DNA of 64,000 nt from Castellaniella sp044508625. Its GTDB lineage: Bacteria > Pseudomonadota > Gammaproteobacteria > Burkholderiales > Burkholderiaceae_B. Positions within the stretch are counted from its first letter, which is position 1; each line of letters opens with the position of its first letter. The translations under genes and the position numbers were made by a program. This document shows positions 52,342-62,202 of this stretch, piece after piece. Under the pieces are notes generated by a model. The model ran no database searches and was not told the DNA's origin. It was given only the letters and a program-made list of their open reading frames with translations. The DNA lies in the NCBI GenBank assembly GCA_044508625.1, contig JBIQHJ010000008.1, positions 30,572 through 94,571 on the forward strand, in the 5' to 3' direction.

Positions 52342-53367
52342 TTAGAACACCGGAATGATGTCCTGCATCTCGACGTCCGAGACCTCGTGGCCGGTGATGC
52401 CGACCTCGGGAATCGCGGGGAAGGGAATATCGTAGCGGTCGAGCACGCCCTTGAGGTTGAGCATGGCGTTCTTCCAGTTTTCGAGCTTGGCCTCGTAGGT
52501 GGGGATGCCGAAGCCGGCGTCGCGCGCGATTTCCTCGGCCTCGCGCTGGTTGGCGATGAAGTCCTCGGGCAGGTCCCAGAACTCCATCGGGGGCTCGAAC
52601 AGCACCGCCGAGAGGAACAAATAGCCCGCGCGGATCTGCTTGGTGACCGTGGCCTTGTGCTCGTCGCTGATGCCGGGGTAGTCGCGCTCCATCACCGCCA
52701 TGCAGATGGCCATGTGGCGCCCCTCGTCGCGGCCGATGTTCTTGAAGGCCTCTTTGAAGACCGGCTCGCGCGAATTCTCGTACATCTGCTTGAAGATCGT
52801 GGCCGCCGCGATCTCGCCCATCAGGAAGGAGCTGAACAGCACCGCCAGGTCGTACTTGGGCACGGCCTGCTTGTAGCCGTTCCAGTAGCGGGCGCCGTTG
52901 AAATACAGCCAGCGGGCGTTCTTTTGCAGGCGCTTGCCGATGTCGGTCTTGGGCTCGTAGGTGAGCGGATCGGGATGCCCGAGCAGTTTCGTGATGGACA
53001 GGCCGCACATGATCTCGTGGTTCTGCTCGTCGCTGGTGACCGAGAAGAAGCACTTGCGCACGGGGTCCTCCTCGTGGACCTCGTAGGTCTTGATCAGGGC
53101 CTCGGCGAAGACCGGGGGCGCGGAGGCGTCGAAGACCGACAGCAGCGTCCACCAGTAGGCGATGCACTCGCGTTCCTCCCAGGAATAGCTCTCGACGTCC
53201 AGCGTGTCCCAGGGCAGCTTTTCGGGTTCCCAGTACTCGCGCAGCGAGGCCTCCCAGACTTCCTGGAGCTTTTTGGTCTTGGAGTGCCAGGACAGCGGAT
53301 AGACGTTGGGCTGCTGGATCTCGGGCGGAAATTCCATCTTGTCCGCATAGCGTTCTTTGCTTGACAT
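52342..53367 (-). CDS. R2-like diiron oxygenase component
   Basis: The 341-residue protein looks like a ferritin-like diiron carboxylate protein of the ribonucleotide reductase R2 or bacterial monooxygenase type. Two ExxH motifs, E114-x2-H117 (DEQNH) and E215-x2-H218 (DEGRH), and E185 (LMGEIAAAT) give five of the six ligands, with D80 or E89 as the first. It is not PaaA-like in sequence and is shorter than BoxB. The reductase gene follows in the same operon. I infer that it oxygenates the pathway's aryl-CoA or aromatic substrate. The product name and reaction are unknown. Confidence 0.78.
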   Translation of the reverse strand: MSSKERYADKMEFPPEIQQPNVYPLSWHSKTKKLQEVWEASLREYWEPEKLPWDTLDVESYSWEERECIAYWWTLLSVFDASAPPVFAEALIKTYEVHEEDPVRKCFFSVTSDEQNHEIMCGLSITKLLGHPDPLTYEPKTDIGKRLQKNARWLYFNGARYWNGYKQAVPKYDLAVLFSSFLMGEIAAATIFKQMYENSREPVFKEAFKNIGRDEGRHMAICMAVMERDYPGISDEHKATVTKQIRAGYLFLSAVLFEPPMEFWDLPEDFIANQREAEEIARDAGFGIPTYEAKLENWKNAMLNLKGVLDRYDIPFPAIPEVGITGHEVSDVEMQDIIPVF

Positions 53368-53463
53368 AAGTCCTCCGTATCGGTGGATGGGGATCGTGGT
53401 GGGGCAAGGGGGGCGCCCCGCCTTGGCGGGGACGACGCCATCATGTTACGTACAAGCATGCCG

Positions 53464-53488
53464 TGTCAAGAGTTTTTGTATCGCTTTC
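53464..53488 (-). promoter_or_regulatory. Leftward promoter: motif GAAAGCGATACA followed by TTGACA
   Basis: On the reverse strand, GAAAGCGATACA (53477-53488) is followed after 7 bp by a perfect -35 TTGACA (53464-53469). A weak -10 (TAACAT) lies 15 bp further. It would drive the diiron-reductase-paaX operon. The same 12-bp motif and -35 occur in the rightward promoter. Confidence 0.65.
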
Positions 53489-53637
53489 GAATTGGGGTTT
53501 TCCTTTATACCTGCGATATTCCAGGGATATTCCCGGTATCCCACTCCGGGAAAAATGCGCAATATATTGTTATTGAAAGGGTTTTTTATTTCGTAGATTC
53601 CTCACACTGATGCTTTAAATAAGAAATAACCACACTG

Positions 53638-53683
53638 GAAAGCGATACATTTCGTTGACAACACACTAATTTATTCGTAATGT
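53638..53683 (+). promoter_or_regulatory. Rightward promoter: motif GAAAGCGATACA followed by TTGACA and TAATGT
   Basis: GAAAGCGATACA (53638-53649) is followed after 5 bp by a perfect -35 TTGACA (53655-53660), a 17-bp spacer and -10 TAATGT (53678-53683). It drives the paaN-like operon starting at 53742. PaaX is the most likely binder of the 12-bp motif; position just upstream of -35 would equally suit an activator. Confidence 0.7.
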
Positions 53684-53741
53684 TATGGCCGTTGACCCTG
53701 GGAATGCCCGGTGAGCCGGGTCCCGCCGCCAAGGAGGCCTC

Positions 53742-55409
53742 ATGCCGCACCCCCTGCTGGACAAGCACCGACAGACCCTAGACTCCGCCCTGCTGGCCAT
53801 CCGCGAGCGCGGCTACTGGTCGCCCTATTCCGAATCGCCCAGCCCCAAGGCCTACGGGGACAATGCCCCCGAGGATGGGCGCGCCGCGTTCGAGGCGCAC
53901 CTGGGCCGCCCCTTCGAGCTGGGCCAGCCGGGCCAGTCCGGCTGGCACGACGGCGAGTCCTCGCCCTACGGCGCGGACCTCGGCGTGCGCTACCCGGTGT
54001 GCGATCCGCAGGCGCTGGTGGACGCCGCGCTGCGGGCCATGCCGCAATGGCAGGCGGCCGGGCCCGAGGGCCGGGTGGGCGTCTGCCTCGAGATCCTCCA
54101 CCGCCTCAACCGCCGCAGCTTCGAGATCGCGCACGCGGTCATGATGACCAGCGGCCAGGGCTGGATGATGGCCTTCCAGGCCGGCGGGCCGCACGCCCAG
54201 GACCGCGGCCTCGAGGCGGTGGCCTACGCCTGGCGCGAGATGTCCTTCATTCCCCATGAGGCCACCTGGGAAAAGCCCCAGGGCAAGCACCCCGCCCTGG
54301 TGATGCGGAAAAATTACGAGATCGTGGGGCGCGGCGTCGGCGTGGTCATCGGCTGCGCGACCTTCCCCACCTGGAACACCTACCCGGGGCTGTTCGCCGC
54401 CCTCGCCACCGGCAACCCCGTCCTGCTCAAGCCCCACGGCCAGGTCGTCCTGCCGGCGGCCATCACGGTGCGCGTCATCCGCGAGGTGCTCGCCGAAAAC
54501 GGCTTCGACCCCAACCTGGTGTCGCTGTGCGTGCCCGCCAGCCGCGAGGCGGCGCAGGCGCTGTTCCGGCATCCCGAGGTCCGGTCGATCGACTACACCG
54601 GCAGCAACACTTTCGGCCACTGGCTGATCGAGCACTGCCGCCAGGCCCAGGTCTACGCGGAACTGGCGGGCGTCAACACCATCGTCATCGAATCCACCGA
54701 CGCCTACCGCGCCATGCTGCGCAACCTCGCCTTCACCCTGTCGCTGTACTCGGGCCAGATGTGCACCACCTCGCAGGCCATCGTGGTGCCGGCCGGCGGC
54801 ATGGACACCGACGAGGGGCACAAGACCTTCGAGCAGGTCGGCGAGGACCTGGCCGCGGCGATCGAGGCCTTCCTGTCCAAGCCCGAGGTGGCCCTCGCGG
54901 TGCTGGGCGCCATCCAGTCCGACGACACCCTGACGCGCATCGAGCAGGCCTCGGCCGGCGCGATGGGGCGCGTCATCCTCGCCTCCCGGGCGCTCGACAA
55001 CCCCGAATACCCCGAGGCGCGCGTGCGCACGCCGGTGCTGGTGGCCTGCGACGCCGCGGACGCCGCGCACTATTCGCAAGAACAATTCGGCCCCATCAGC
55101 TTCGTGGTGCGCGCCGCCGATGCCGATGCCGCCATCGCCCTGGCCGAGGACATCGTGCGCCGCCACGGGGCGCTGACCGCCGCGATCTACAGCACGCGCG
55201 AGGAGGTCATCGAGGCCATGACGCAAGCCTCCTGGCGCGCCCAGGTCGCCCTCTCGATCAACCTGACGGGCGGCGTGTTCGTCAACCAATCGGCCGCGTT
55301 CTCCGATTTCCACGGTACCGGCGGCAACCCGGCGGCCAATGCCTCCTACGCCGACTCGGCCTTCGTCGCCAACCGCTTCCGCGTCGTGCAGCGGCGCCGG
55401 CACGCCTGA
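53742..55409 (+). CDS. paaN: PaaN-type aldehyde dehydrogenase without hydratase domain
   Basis: The 555-residue protein resembles what I know as PaaN_2-type (TIGR02288-like) proteins, aldehyde dehydrogenase superfamily enzymes of phenylacetate-type pathways. The catalytic Cys lies in YSGQMCTTSQA and the Glu in AELAGVNTIVIES. Unlike E. coli PaaZ (681 residues), no C-terminal MaoC hydratase domain is present, so it should oxidise the semialdehyde only. Ring hydrolysis must be supplied by another protein. It heads the rightward operon, 11 bp before paaG. Confidence 0.82.
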   Translation: MPHPLLDKHRQTLDSALLAIRERGYWSPYSESPSPKAYGDNAPEDGRAAFEAHLGRPFELGQPGQSGWHDGESSPYGADLGVRYPVCDPQALVDAALRAMPQWQAAGPEGRVGVCLEILHRLNRRSFEIAHAVMMTSGQGWMMAFQAGGPHAQDRGLEAVAYAWREMSFIPHEATWEKPQGKHPALVMRKNYEIVGRGVGVVIGCATFPTWNTYPGLFAALATGNPVLLKPHGQVVLPAAITVRVIREVLAENGFDPNLVSLCVPASREAAQALFRHPEVRSIDYTGSNTFGHWLIEHCRQAQVYAELAGVNTIVIESTDAYRAMLRNLAFTLSLYSGQMCTTSQAIVVPAGGMDTDEGHKTFEQVGEDLAAAIEAFLSKPEVALAVLGAIQSDDTLTRIEQASAGAMGRVILASRALDNPEYPEARVRTPVLVACDAADAAHYSQEQFGPISFVVRAADADAAIALAEDIVRRHGALTAAIYSTREEVIEAMTQASWRAQVALSINLTGGVFVNQSAAFSDFHGTGGNPAANASYADSAFVANRFRVVQRRRHA

Positions 55410-55420
55410 ACGGAGCCGCC

Positions 55421-56215
55421 ATGGACTACGCCAACATCCTCTACGAAACCGCCGGCGGGATCGCCCGCCTCACGCTGAACCGCCCCGACAAGCTCAACAG
55501 CTTCACCGAGGCCATGCACGCCGAGGTGCGCCACGCGCTCGACCGGATCCAGGGCGACGCCGGCGTGCGTGTGCTGGTGCTGAGCGGCGCCGGCCGCGGA
55601 TTCTGCGCCGGGCAGGACCTCGGGGACCGCGCCATGCAGATACAGTCGGGCCGCCAGCCCGATCTCGGCCGCACCGTCGAGCGCTTCTACAAGCCCCTGA
55701 TCCTGGCCCTGCAAAACCTGCGCGTCCCCACGCTCGCGGCGGTCAACGGCATCGCCGCGGGCGCCGGGGCCTCGATCGCCCTCGCCTGCGACCTGGTGGT
55801 CGCGGCCGAATCGGCGTCCTTCCTCCAGGCCTTCAGCAAGATCGGCCTGATCCCGGACACGGGCGGCACCTGGTTCCTGCCGCAGCGCGTGGGCATGGCC
55901 CGCGCCATGGGCCTGGCCCTGCTGGCCGACAAGCTGCCCGCGCGCCGGGCGGCCGAATGGGGCCTGATCTGGTCCTGCGTGGCGGACGCCGATTTCGGCG
56001 CCGAGGTCGAGCGCATCGCGGCCCAGCTCGCCCAGGGGCCGACCAAGGCGCTGGTGCGCACCCGCCAGGCCATGCACACGGCGCCCACCCACACCCTCGA
56101 GCAGCAGCTCTCGATGGAGGCGGGCTTCATGCGCGAGCTGGGCTGGAGCTCCGACTACGCCGAAGGCGTGGCCGCCTTCAGCGAAAAGCGGCCCGCCCGC
56201 TTCACCGGAGATTGA
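55421..56215 (+). CDS. paaG: Enoyl-CoA hydratase/isomerase, PaaG-like
   Basis: The 264-residue crotonase-family protein has the oxyanion-hole regions FCAGQDLGDR and NGIAAGAGASIALACD and the Asp in SKIGLIPDTGG, typical of the PaaG (1,2-epoxyphenylacetyl-CoA isomerase) branch. In the phenylacetate pathway PaaG turns the ring epoxide into an oxepin. Retention of a PaaG-like gene supports an epoxidised aryl-CoA intermediate here. It ends 4 bp before paaH. The in vivo substrate is an inference. Confidence 0.85.
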   Translation: MDYANILYETAGGIARLTLNRPDKLNSFTEAMHAEVRHALDRIQGDAGVRVLVLSGAGRGFCAGQDLGDRAMQIQSGRQPDLGRTVERFYKPLILALQNLRVPTLAAVNGIAAGAGASIALACDLVVAAESASFLQAFSKIGLIPDTGGTWFLPQRVGMARAMGLALLADKLPARRAAEWGLIWSCVADADFGAEVERIAAQLAQGPTKALVRTRQAMHTAPTHTLEQQLSMEAGFMRELGWSSDYAEGVAAFSEKRPARFTGD

Positions 56216-56219
56216 AGCC

Positions 56220-57746
56220 TTGGCCGCACTGGACACTCACGCGCGCGTCGCCGTCATCGGCGCGGGGACCATGGGCGCGGGCATCGCCCAGGTGGCCGCC
56301 CTGGGCGGCCACGAGGTGCTGCTGCACGACGCGCGCGAAGGCGCCGCCGCCGCGGCCGCCGAGCGCATCCGGGGCGAGCTCGCGGGCCTGGCCGCCAAGG
56401 GCCGCCTGGATCCCGCCCTGGCGCGGGCCGCCGGCGGGCGCGTGACCGCCGCCGCGCGCCTGGAGGCGCTCGCGCCCGCGGCGCTCGCGATCGAGGCGAT
56501 CGTCGAGGACCTGCAAGCCAAGCAGTCGCTGTTCCGCGAGCTCGAGGCCATCCTTCCGCCCGAGAGCCTGCTGGCGACCAACACCTCGTCCATTCCCGTC
56601 ACCGCGATCGGCGCGGCGCTGGCGCACCCCGGGCGCCTCGCGGGCATGCATTTCTTCAATCCGGCCCCGCGCATGAAGCTCGTCGAGATCGTCTCGGGCC
56701 TGGACACCGACGCCGCGACCGCCGCCACCCTCCACGACACGGCCGCCGCCTGGGGCAAGACGCCGGTGCATGCGCGCTCCACCCCCGGATTCATCGTCAA
56801 CCGCGTGGCCCGCCCCTACTACGCCGAGGGCCTGCGCCTGCTGCTCGAGCGGGCCGGCGACCCGGCCACCCTCGACCACGTCCTGCGCGCCTGCGGGGGC
56901 TTTCGCATGGGCCCCTTCGAGCTCATGGACCTGATCGGCCACGACGTCAACTTCGCCGTGACGCGCTCGGTCTGGAACGCCTTCTACCAGGACCCGAGAT
57001 TCCAGCCCTCGCTGGTCCAGCAGGAACTGGTCGACGCCGGGCGCCTGGGCCGCAAGTCCGGACAGGGCTTCCACGACTACCGGCCGCAGGCCCAGGCGCC
57101 CGCGCCGCGGCTCGAGGCCCCCTGCCCGCCGCCCGCCCGCATCGTCGTCCATGGCGACGCCCCGGCCGCGCGCGCCCTGGCCGACCGCCTGCGGGCGCGC
57201 TCCGTGCCGCACGAGCGGGCCCCCGAGGCCCCCGACCGCCGCATCGCGGAGGCCGGGCGGGCCGTCCTGCATCTCACCGACGGCCGCACGGCCACCCACC
57301 GCGCCCACGCCGAGGCCCAGGCCGGCACGGTCCTGCTGGACCTGGCGCTGGACTACGCGGAAACGCCCTGCATGGCCATCGCGGCCGCGCGGCAGTGTTC
57401 CCCGCAGGCGGCGGCCGACGCCGTGGGCGCCCTGCAGGCGGCCGGCTGCGAGGTGGCGCGCATCGGCGACGTGCCGGGCATGCTCGTGATGCGCACGGTG
57501 GCCATGCTGGCCAACGAGGCCGCCGACGCGGTCAACCAGGGCGTCTGCACGGCCGCCGCCGTGGACCAGGCGATGCGCCTGGGCGTCAATTACCCGCTGG
57601 GGCCCCTCGAATGGGCGGACCGCCTGGGAGCCCCCCTGATCGGCGCCGTGATCCGGCACATCGGCGCCGCCTACGGCGAGGACCGCTACCGGCTCTCGCC
57701 GCTGATCCAGCAAGCCATCCATTCCGCAAGGCCCCTCCATGACTGA
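56220..57746 (+). CDS. paaH: 3-Hydroxyacyl-CoA dehydrogenase, PaaH-like
   Basis: The 508-residue protein has an N-terminal NAD-binding domain (VIGAGTMGAGIAQVAALGG), a 3HCDH C-terminal domain with TPGFIVNRVARPYY, and a second 3HCDH-type domain (VNYPLGPLEWADRLG). The double C-terminal domain is characteristic of PaaH, which oxidises 3-hydroxyadipyl-CoA. The start is a TTG at 56220; upstream codons end in the paaG stop. Its 3' end overlaps paaI by 8 bp. Confidence 0.87.
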   Translation: MAALDTHARVAVIGAGTMGAGIAQVAALGGHEVLLHDAREGAAAAAAERIRGELAGLAAKGRLDPALARAAGGRVTAAARLEALAPAALAIEAIVEDLQAKQSLFRELEAILPPESLLATNTSSIPVTAIGAALAHPGRLAGMHFFNPAPRMKLVEIVSGLDTDAATAATLHDTAAAWGKTPVHARSTPGFIVNRVARPYYAEGLRLLLERAGDPATLDHVLRACGGFRMGPFELMDLIGHDVNFAVTRSVWNAFYQDPRFQPSLVQQELVDAGRLGRKSGQGFHDYRPQAQAPAPRLEAPCPPPARIVVHGDAPAARALADRLRARSVPHERAPEAPDRRIAEAGRAVLHLTDGRTATHRAHAEAQAGTVLLDLALDYAETPCMAIAAARQCSPQAAADAVGALQAAGCEVARIGDVPGMLVMRTVAMLANEAADAVNQGVCTAAAVDQAMRLGVNYPLGPLEWADRLGAPLIGAVIRHIGAAYGEDRYRLSPLIQQAIHSARPLHD

Positions 57747-58260
57747 GAAATCCGCAATCCAGACCGGCCCGGCGCAGGCCTCCACCGCAGGCGCCGCGCA
57801 AGCCGCCCAGGCCGTCGCACAGGCCGCCGCCCAGGCCATGTGGCGCCGCGACCGCACCGCGCAGGCGCTCGGCATGGCGCTGGCGGCGGTCGGCCCCGGC
57901 ACCGCGACGCTGACCATGCCCGTGCGCCGCGACATGATCAACGGCCACGGCATGTGCCATGGCGGCATGATCTTCACGCTCGCCGACACGGCCTTCGCCT
58001 ACGCCTGCAACAGCTACGACCTCAACACCGTCGCCTCGGCCTGCCACATCGATTTCCTCGCCCCCGCCCACGAAAACGACGAGCTCCAGGCCACCGCCGC
58101 CGAGCGCGCCCAGGCCGGGCGCAGCGGCGTCTACGACATCACCGTGCGCAACCTCACCACCCAGCGCGACATCGCGCTGTTCCGGGGCAAGTCGCATCGC
58201 ATCCAGGGCAAGGTCACCGAATCGCTGGCGAACGGATCCGGCGCGGCGCCCAAGGCCTGA
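57739..58260 (+). CDS. paaI: Hotdog acyl-CoA thioesterase, PaaI-like
   Basis: The 173-residue protein is a hotdog-fold thioesterase of the PaaI group, with GHGMCHGGMIFTLADTAFAYACN as its active-site helix. It removes stalled CoA thioesters in phenylacetate-type pathways. An Ala/Gln-rich N-terminal extension of about 30 residues is unusual for the family. The start overlaps the end of paaH. Confidence 0.86.
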   Translation: MTEKSAIQTGPAQASTAGAAQAAQAVAQAAAQAMWRRDRTAQALGMALAAVGPGTATLTMPVRRDMINGHGMCHGGMIFTLADTAFAYACNSYDLNTVASACHIDFLAPAHENDELQATAAERAQAGRSGVYDITVRNLTTQRDIALFRGKSHRIQGKVTESLANGSGAAPKA

Positions 58261-58287
58261 ACGATCAAGCACACCAGGAGACACCAC

Positions 58288-59610
<1,323 letters not shown>

Positions 59611-59620
59611 GGCCGAGGAC

Positions 59621-60847
59621 ATGGACGCCTACATCTGCGATGCGATACGCACCCCGATCGGACGCTACGGCGGCGCGCTGTCCACCATCCGCGCCGACGA
59701 CCTGGCCGCCCTGCCGCTGCGCGCCCTGCTGGCGCGCTCGCCGGGGCTGGACGCCGCGGCCATCGACGACGTCCTGTACGGCTGCGCCAACCAGGCGGGC
59801 GAGGACAACCGCAACGTCGCCCGCATGGCGGCGCTGCTCGCCGGCCTGCCCGAGACCGTGCCGGGCACCACGATCAACCGCCTCTGCGGCTCTGGGATGG
59901 ACGCGGTCGGCCTGGCGGCGCGCTCGATCAAGGCGGGCGAGGCGGGCCTGATGATCGCCGGCGGGGTCGAGAGCATGTCGCGCGCGCCCTTCGTGATGGG
60001 CAAGGCCGAGCAGGCCTGGTCGCGCCAGGCCGCGATCTTCGACACCACCATCGGCTGGCGCTTCGTCAACCCGCGCATGCACGAGGCCCACGGCACGCAC
60101 TCCATGCCGCAGACGGCCGACAACGTGGCCGGGGACTTCGGGATCTCGCGCGCCGACCAGGACGCCTTCGCGCTGCGCAGCCAGCAGCGCTGGGCCGCCG
60201 CCCACGCGGCGGGCCGGTTCGAGGACGAGATCCTGCCCGTCGAGGTCCCGCGCCGCAAGGCCGAGCCCCTGCTCGTCGACACCGACGAGCATCCGCGCCC
60301 CGACACCACGCTCGAGGGCCTGGCCCGCCTCAAGGGCATCAACGGGCCGTCCATGACCGTGACCGCGGGCAATGCCTCGGGCGTCAACGACGGCGCCTGC
60401 GCGCTGCTGCTCGCCTCCGCAGAGGCGGCGCGGCGCCACGGCCTGACGCCCCGGGCGCGCGTGGTGGGCATGGCGACCGCCGGCGTCGCGCCGCGCATCA
60501 TGGGCATGGGCCCGGCGCCCGCGACGCGCAAGGTGCTCGCCCAGACCGGGCTCACGCTCGACCAAATGGACGTGATCGAACTGAACGAGGCGTTCGCCGC
60601 GCAGGCCCTGGCCGTGCTGCGCGACCTGGGCCTGCCCGACGATGCGCCTCACGTCAATCCCAATGGCGGCGCGATCGCCATCGGCCACCCGCTCGGGATG
60701 AGCGGCGCGCGCCTGGTGGCCACCGCCATGTACGAACTGGCCCGCCGCGGCGGACGGTACGCCTTGTGCACCATGTGCATCGGCGTCGGCCAGGGCATCG
60801 CCCTGGTCATAGAAAATCTGGTCAACCCTCAAGGAGACAAATCATGA
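59621..60847 (+). CDS. paaJ: 3-Oxoadipyl-CoA thiolase, PaaJ/PcaF-like
   Basis: The 408-residue thiolase has the acyl-accepting Cys in NRLCGSGMDAVG, NEAFAAQAL, GGAIAIGHPLGMSGAR and the final Cys in CTMCIGVGQG. It cleaves 3-oxoadipyl-CoA to succinyl-CoA and acetyl-CoA. Its stop overlaps the start of the binding-protein gene (ATGA), which ties transport and degradation into one transcript. Confidence 0.9.
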   Translation: MDAYICDAIRTPIGRYGGALSTIRADDLAALPLRALLARSPGLDAAAIDDVLYGCANQAGEDNRNVARMAALLAGLPETVPGTTINRLCGSGMDAVGLAARSIKAGEAGLMIAGGVESMSRAPFVMGKAEQAWSRQAAIFDTTIGWRFVNPRMHEAHGTHSMPQTADNVAGDFGISRADQDAFALRSQQRWAAAHAAGRFEDEILPVEVPRRKAEPLLVDTDEHPRPDTTLEGLARLKGINGPSMTVTAGNASGVNDGACALLLASAEAARRHGLTPRARVVGMATAGVAPRIMGMGPAPATRKVLAQTGLTLDQMDVIELNEAFAAQALAVLRDLGLPDDAPHVNPNGGAIAIGHPLGMSGARLVATAMYELARRGGRYALCTMCIGVGQGIALVIENLVNPQGDKS

Positions 60848-61989
60848 AATTCACTATCAAGTACTGGGTGGCTGGCGCGGCTTTGGCCATGGTCAGCCTC
60901 GGCGCGAGCGCCGCCGATCCGATCAAGATCGGCTCGGTCCTCTCGGCCACCGGCCCCGCGTCCTTCCTGGGCGATCCCGAGGTCAAGACCCTCGAGATGT
61001 ACATCGAGTCCATCAACAAGGACGGCGGCGTGCTCGGGCGCCCGCTGCAGCTCGTCTACTACGACGACGGCAGCGACTCGAACAAGGCCAACGGCTTTGC
61101 CAAGCGCCTGATCCACGACGACAAGGTCGACCTCATCATCGGCGGCACCACCACCGGCTCGACCATGTCCATGGATCCGCTGGTCGAGAAGGCCGGCGTT
61201 CCCTTCATCTCGCTGGCCGGCGCGGTCGTGATCATCGATCCGGTCAAGAAGTGGCTCTTCAAGACGCCGCACACCGACCGCATGGCCGCCGAGAAGGTCT
61301 TCGAGGACATGAAAAAGCAAGGCATCACCAGGATCGCGCTGGTGACCGAGACCAGCGGCTTCGGCCAGTCGGGCAAGAAAGAGGCCGAGACCGTGGTGGG
61401 CAACTACGGCATCAAGATCGTGGCCGAGGAGACCTACGGGCCCAAGGACACCGACATGAGCCCGCAGTTCACCAAGATCAAGAACAACGCCGACGCGCAG
61501 GCCGTCTTCATCATCGGCCTGGGACAGGGTCCGGCGCTGGCCACCCGCAACTACAAGCAGCTCGGCATCAAGCTGCCGCTCTACCATGCGCACGGCGTGT
61601 GCTCGGACGAGTTCATCAAGCTCTCGCGCGAGGCGGCCGAAGGCGTGCGCCTGCCCTGCGCCGCCCTGGTCGTGGCCGACAAGCTGCCCGACAGCGATCC
61701 CCAGAAGCCGGTCGTGACGGCCTACAGCAAGGCCTACAAAGAGCGCTGGAAGTCCGACGTGTCGACCTTCGGGGGCCACGCCTATGACGGCCTGATGATC
61801 GCGGTCGACGCCATCAAGCGCGCCGGCGGCACCGACAAGGAAAAGGTCCGCGACGCGATCGAGAGCACCAAGGGCCTGATGGGCACCGGCGGCGAATTCA
61901 ACATGTCGCCGACCGACCACATGGGCCTGGACCTGAGCGCCTTCCGCATGCTCGAGATCAAGGACGGCGACTGGAGCCTCATCGACTAG
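60844..61989 (+). CDS. Liv-type periplasmic substrate-binding protein
   Basis: The 381-residue protein has a signal peptide (YWVAGAALAMVSLGASAADP) and a Peripl_BP_6 fold with IKIGSVLSATGPASFLGDPE. It is the likely binding partner of LivHMG and the hemerythrin-LivF transporter encoded on the other side of the divergon. Its place after paaJ suggests it captures the aromatic acid. The start ATG overlaps the thiolase stop. Confidence 0.88.
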   Translation: MKFTIKYWVAGAALAMVSLGASAADPIKIGSVLSATGPASFLGDPEVKTLEMYIESINKDGGVLGRPLQLVYYDDGSDSNKANGFAKRLIHDDKVDLIIGGTTTGSTMSMDPLVEKAGVPFISLAGAVVIIDPVKKWLFKTPHTDRMAAEKVFEDMKKQGITRIALVTETSGFGQSGKKEAETVVGNYGIKIVAEETYGPKDTDMSPQFTKIKNNADAQAVFIIGLGQGPALATRNYKQLGIKLPLYHAHGVCSDEFIKLSREAAEGVRLPCAALVVADKLPDSDPQKPVVTAYSKAYKERWKSDVSTFGGHAYDGLMIAVDAIKRAGGTDKEKVRDAIESTKGLMGTGGEFNMSPTDHMGLDLSAFRMLEIKDGDWSLID

Positions 61990-62202
61990 GACGGCCGAGC
62001 GCCGGCCGCCCTCGCCGGGCGGGCCGGCCATCCGCCGCAGCCCCCCCCGCCGCGGCGCCGCCAGCACCTGGAGGCGCCGCGGTTTCCATTCGAGCCCGCC
62101 ATCCGGCCCGGGCGCGCGCCGGCGGCAGTACGATGCGCGCGCCATTCGCTGTACGATAAAAGAGCCATCGAAAACCAGAACAGCCATTCCGAGAGGTATC
62201 CC
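61990..62202. other. Intergenic region before the acyl-CoA ligase
   Basis: The 213-bp region contains the hairpin annotated at 62050 and a possible -10 (TACGAT near 62152) before the ligase gene. I see no other gene. Confidence 0.4.
62050..62088 (+). terminator. Putative terminator after the binding-protein gene
   Basis: CCGCGGCGCC (62050-62059) pairs perfectly with GGCGCCGCGG (62073-62082) across a 13-nt loop, followed by TTTCC. It lies about 60 bp after the stop of the last paa-type gene, implying that the following ligase gene has its own promoter. Confidence 0.5.

Larger units (their letters stand above)
53368..53741. promoter_or_regulatory. Divergent promoter and operator region of the catabolic divergon
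   Basis: This 374-bp, locally AT-rich region lies between the leftward diiron gene and the rightward paaN-like gene. It holds two promoters with a shared motif (annotated separately). In the centre there are two GATATTCC copies 11 bp apart (53515-53522 and 53526-53533) and a GGGATA/TATCCC inverted repeat (53524-53542). No open frame within it looks coding. Confidence 0.7.

Noticed and set aside
56220..56222. Possible frameshift between paaG and paaH because paaH lacks an ATG
   Set aside because: A TTG start directly after the paaG stop gives the full NAD-binding N-terminus expected of PaaH, so no frameshift is needed.
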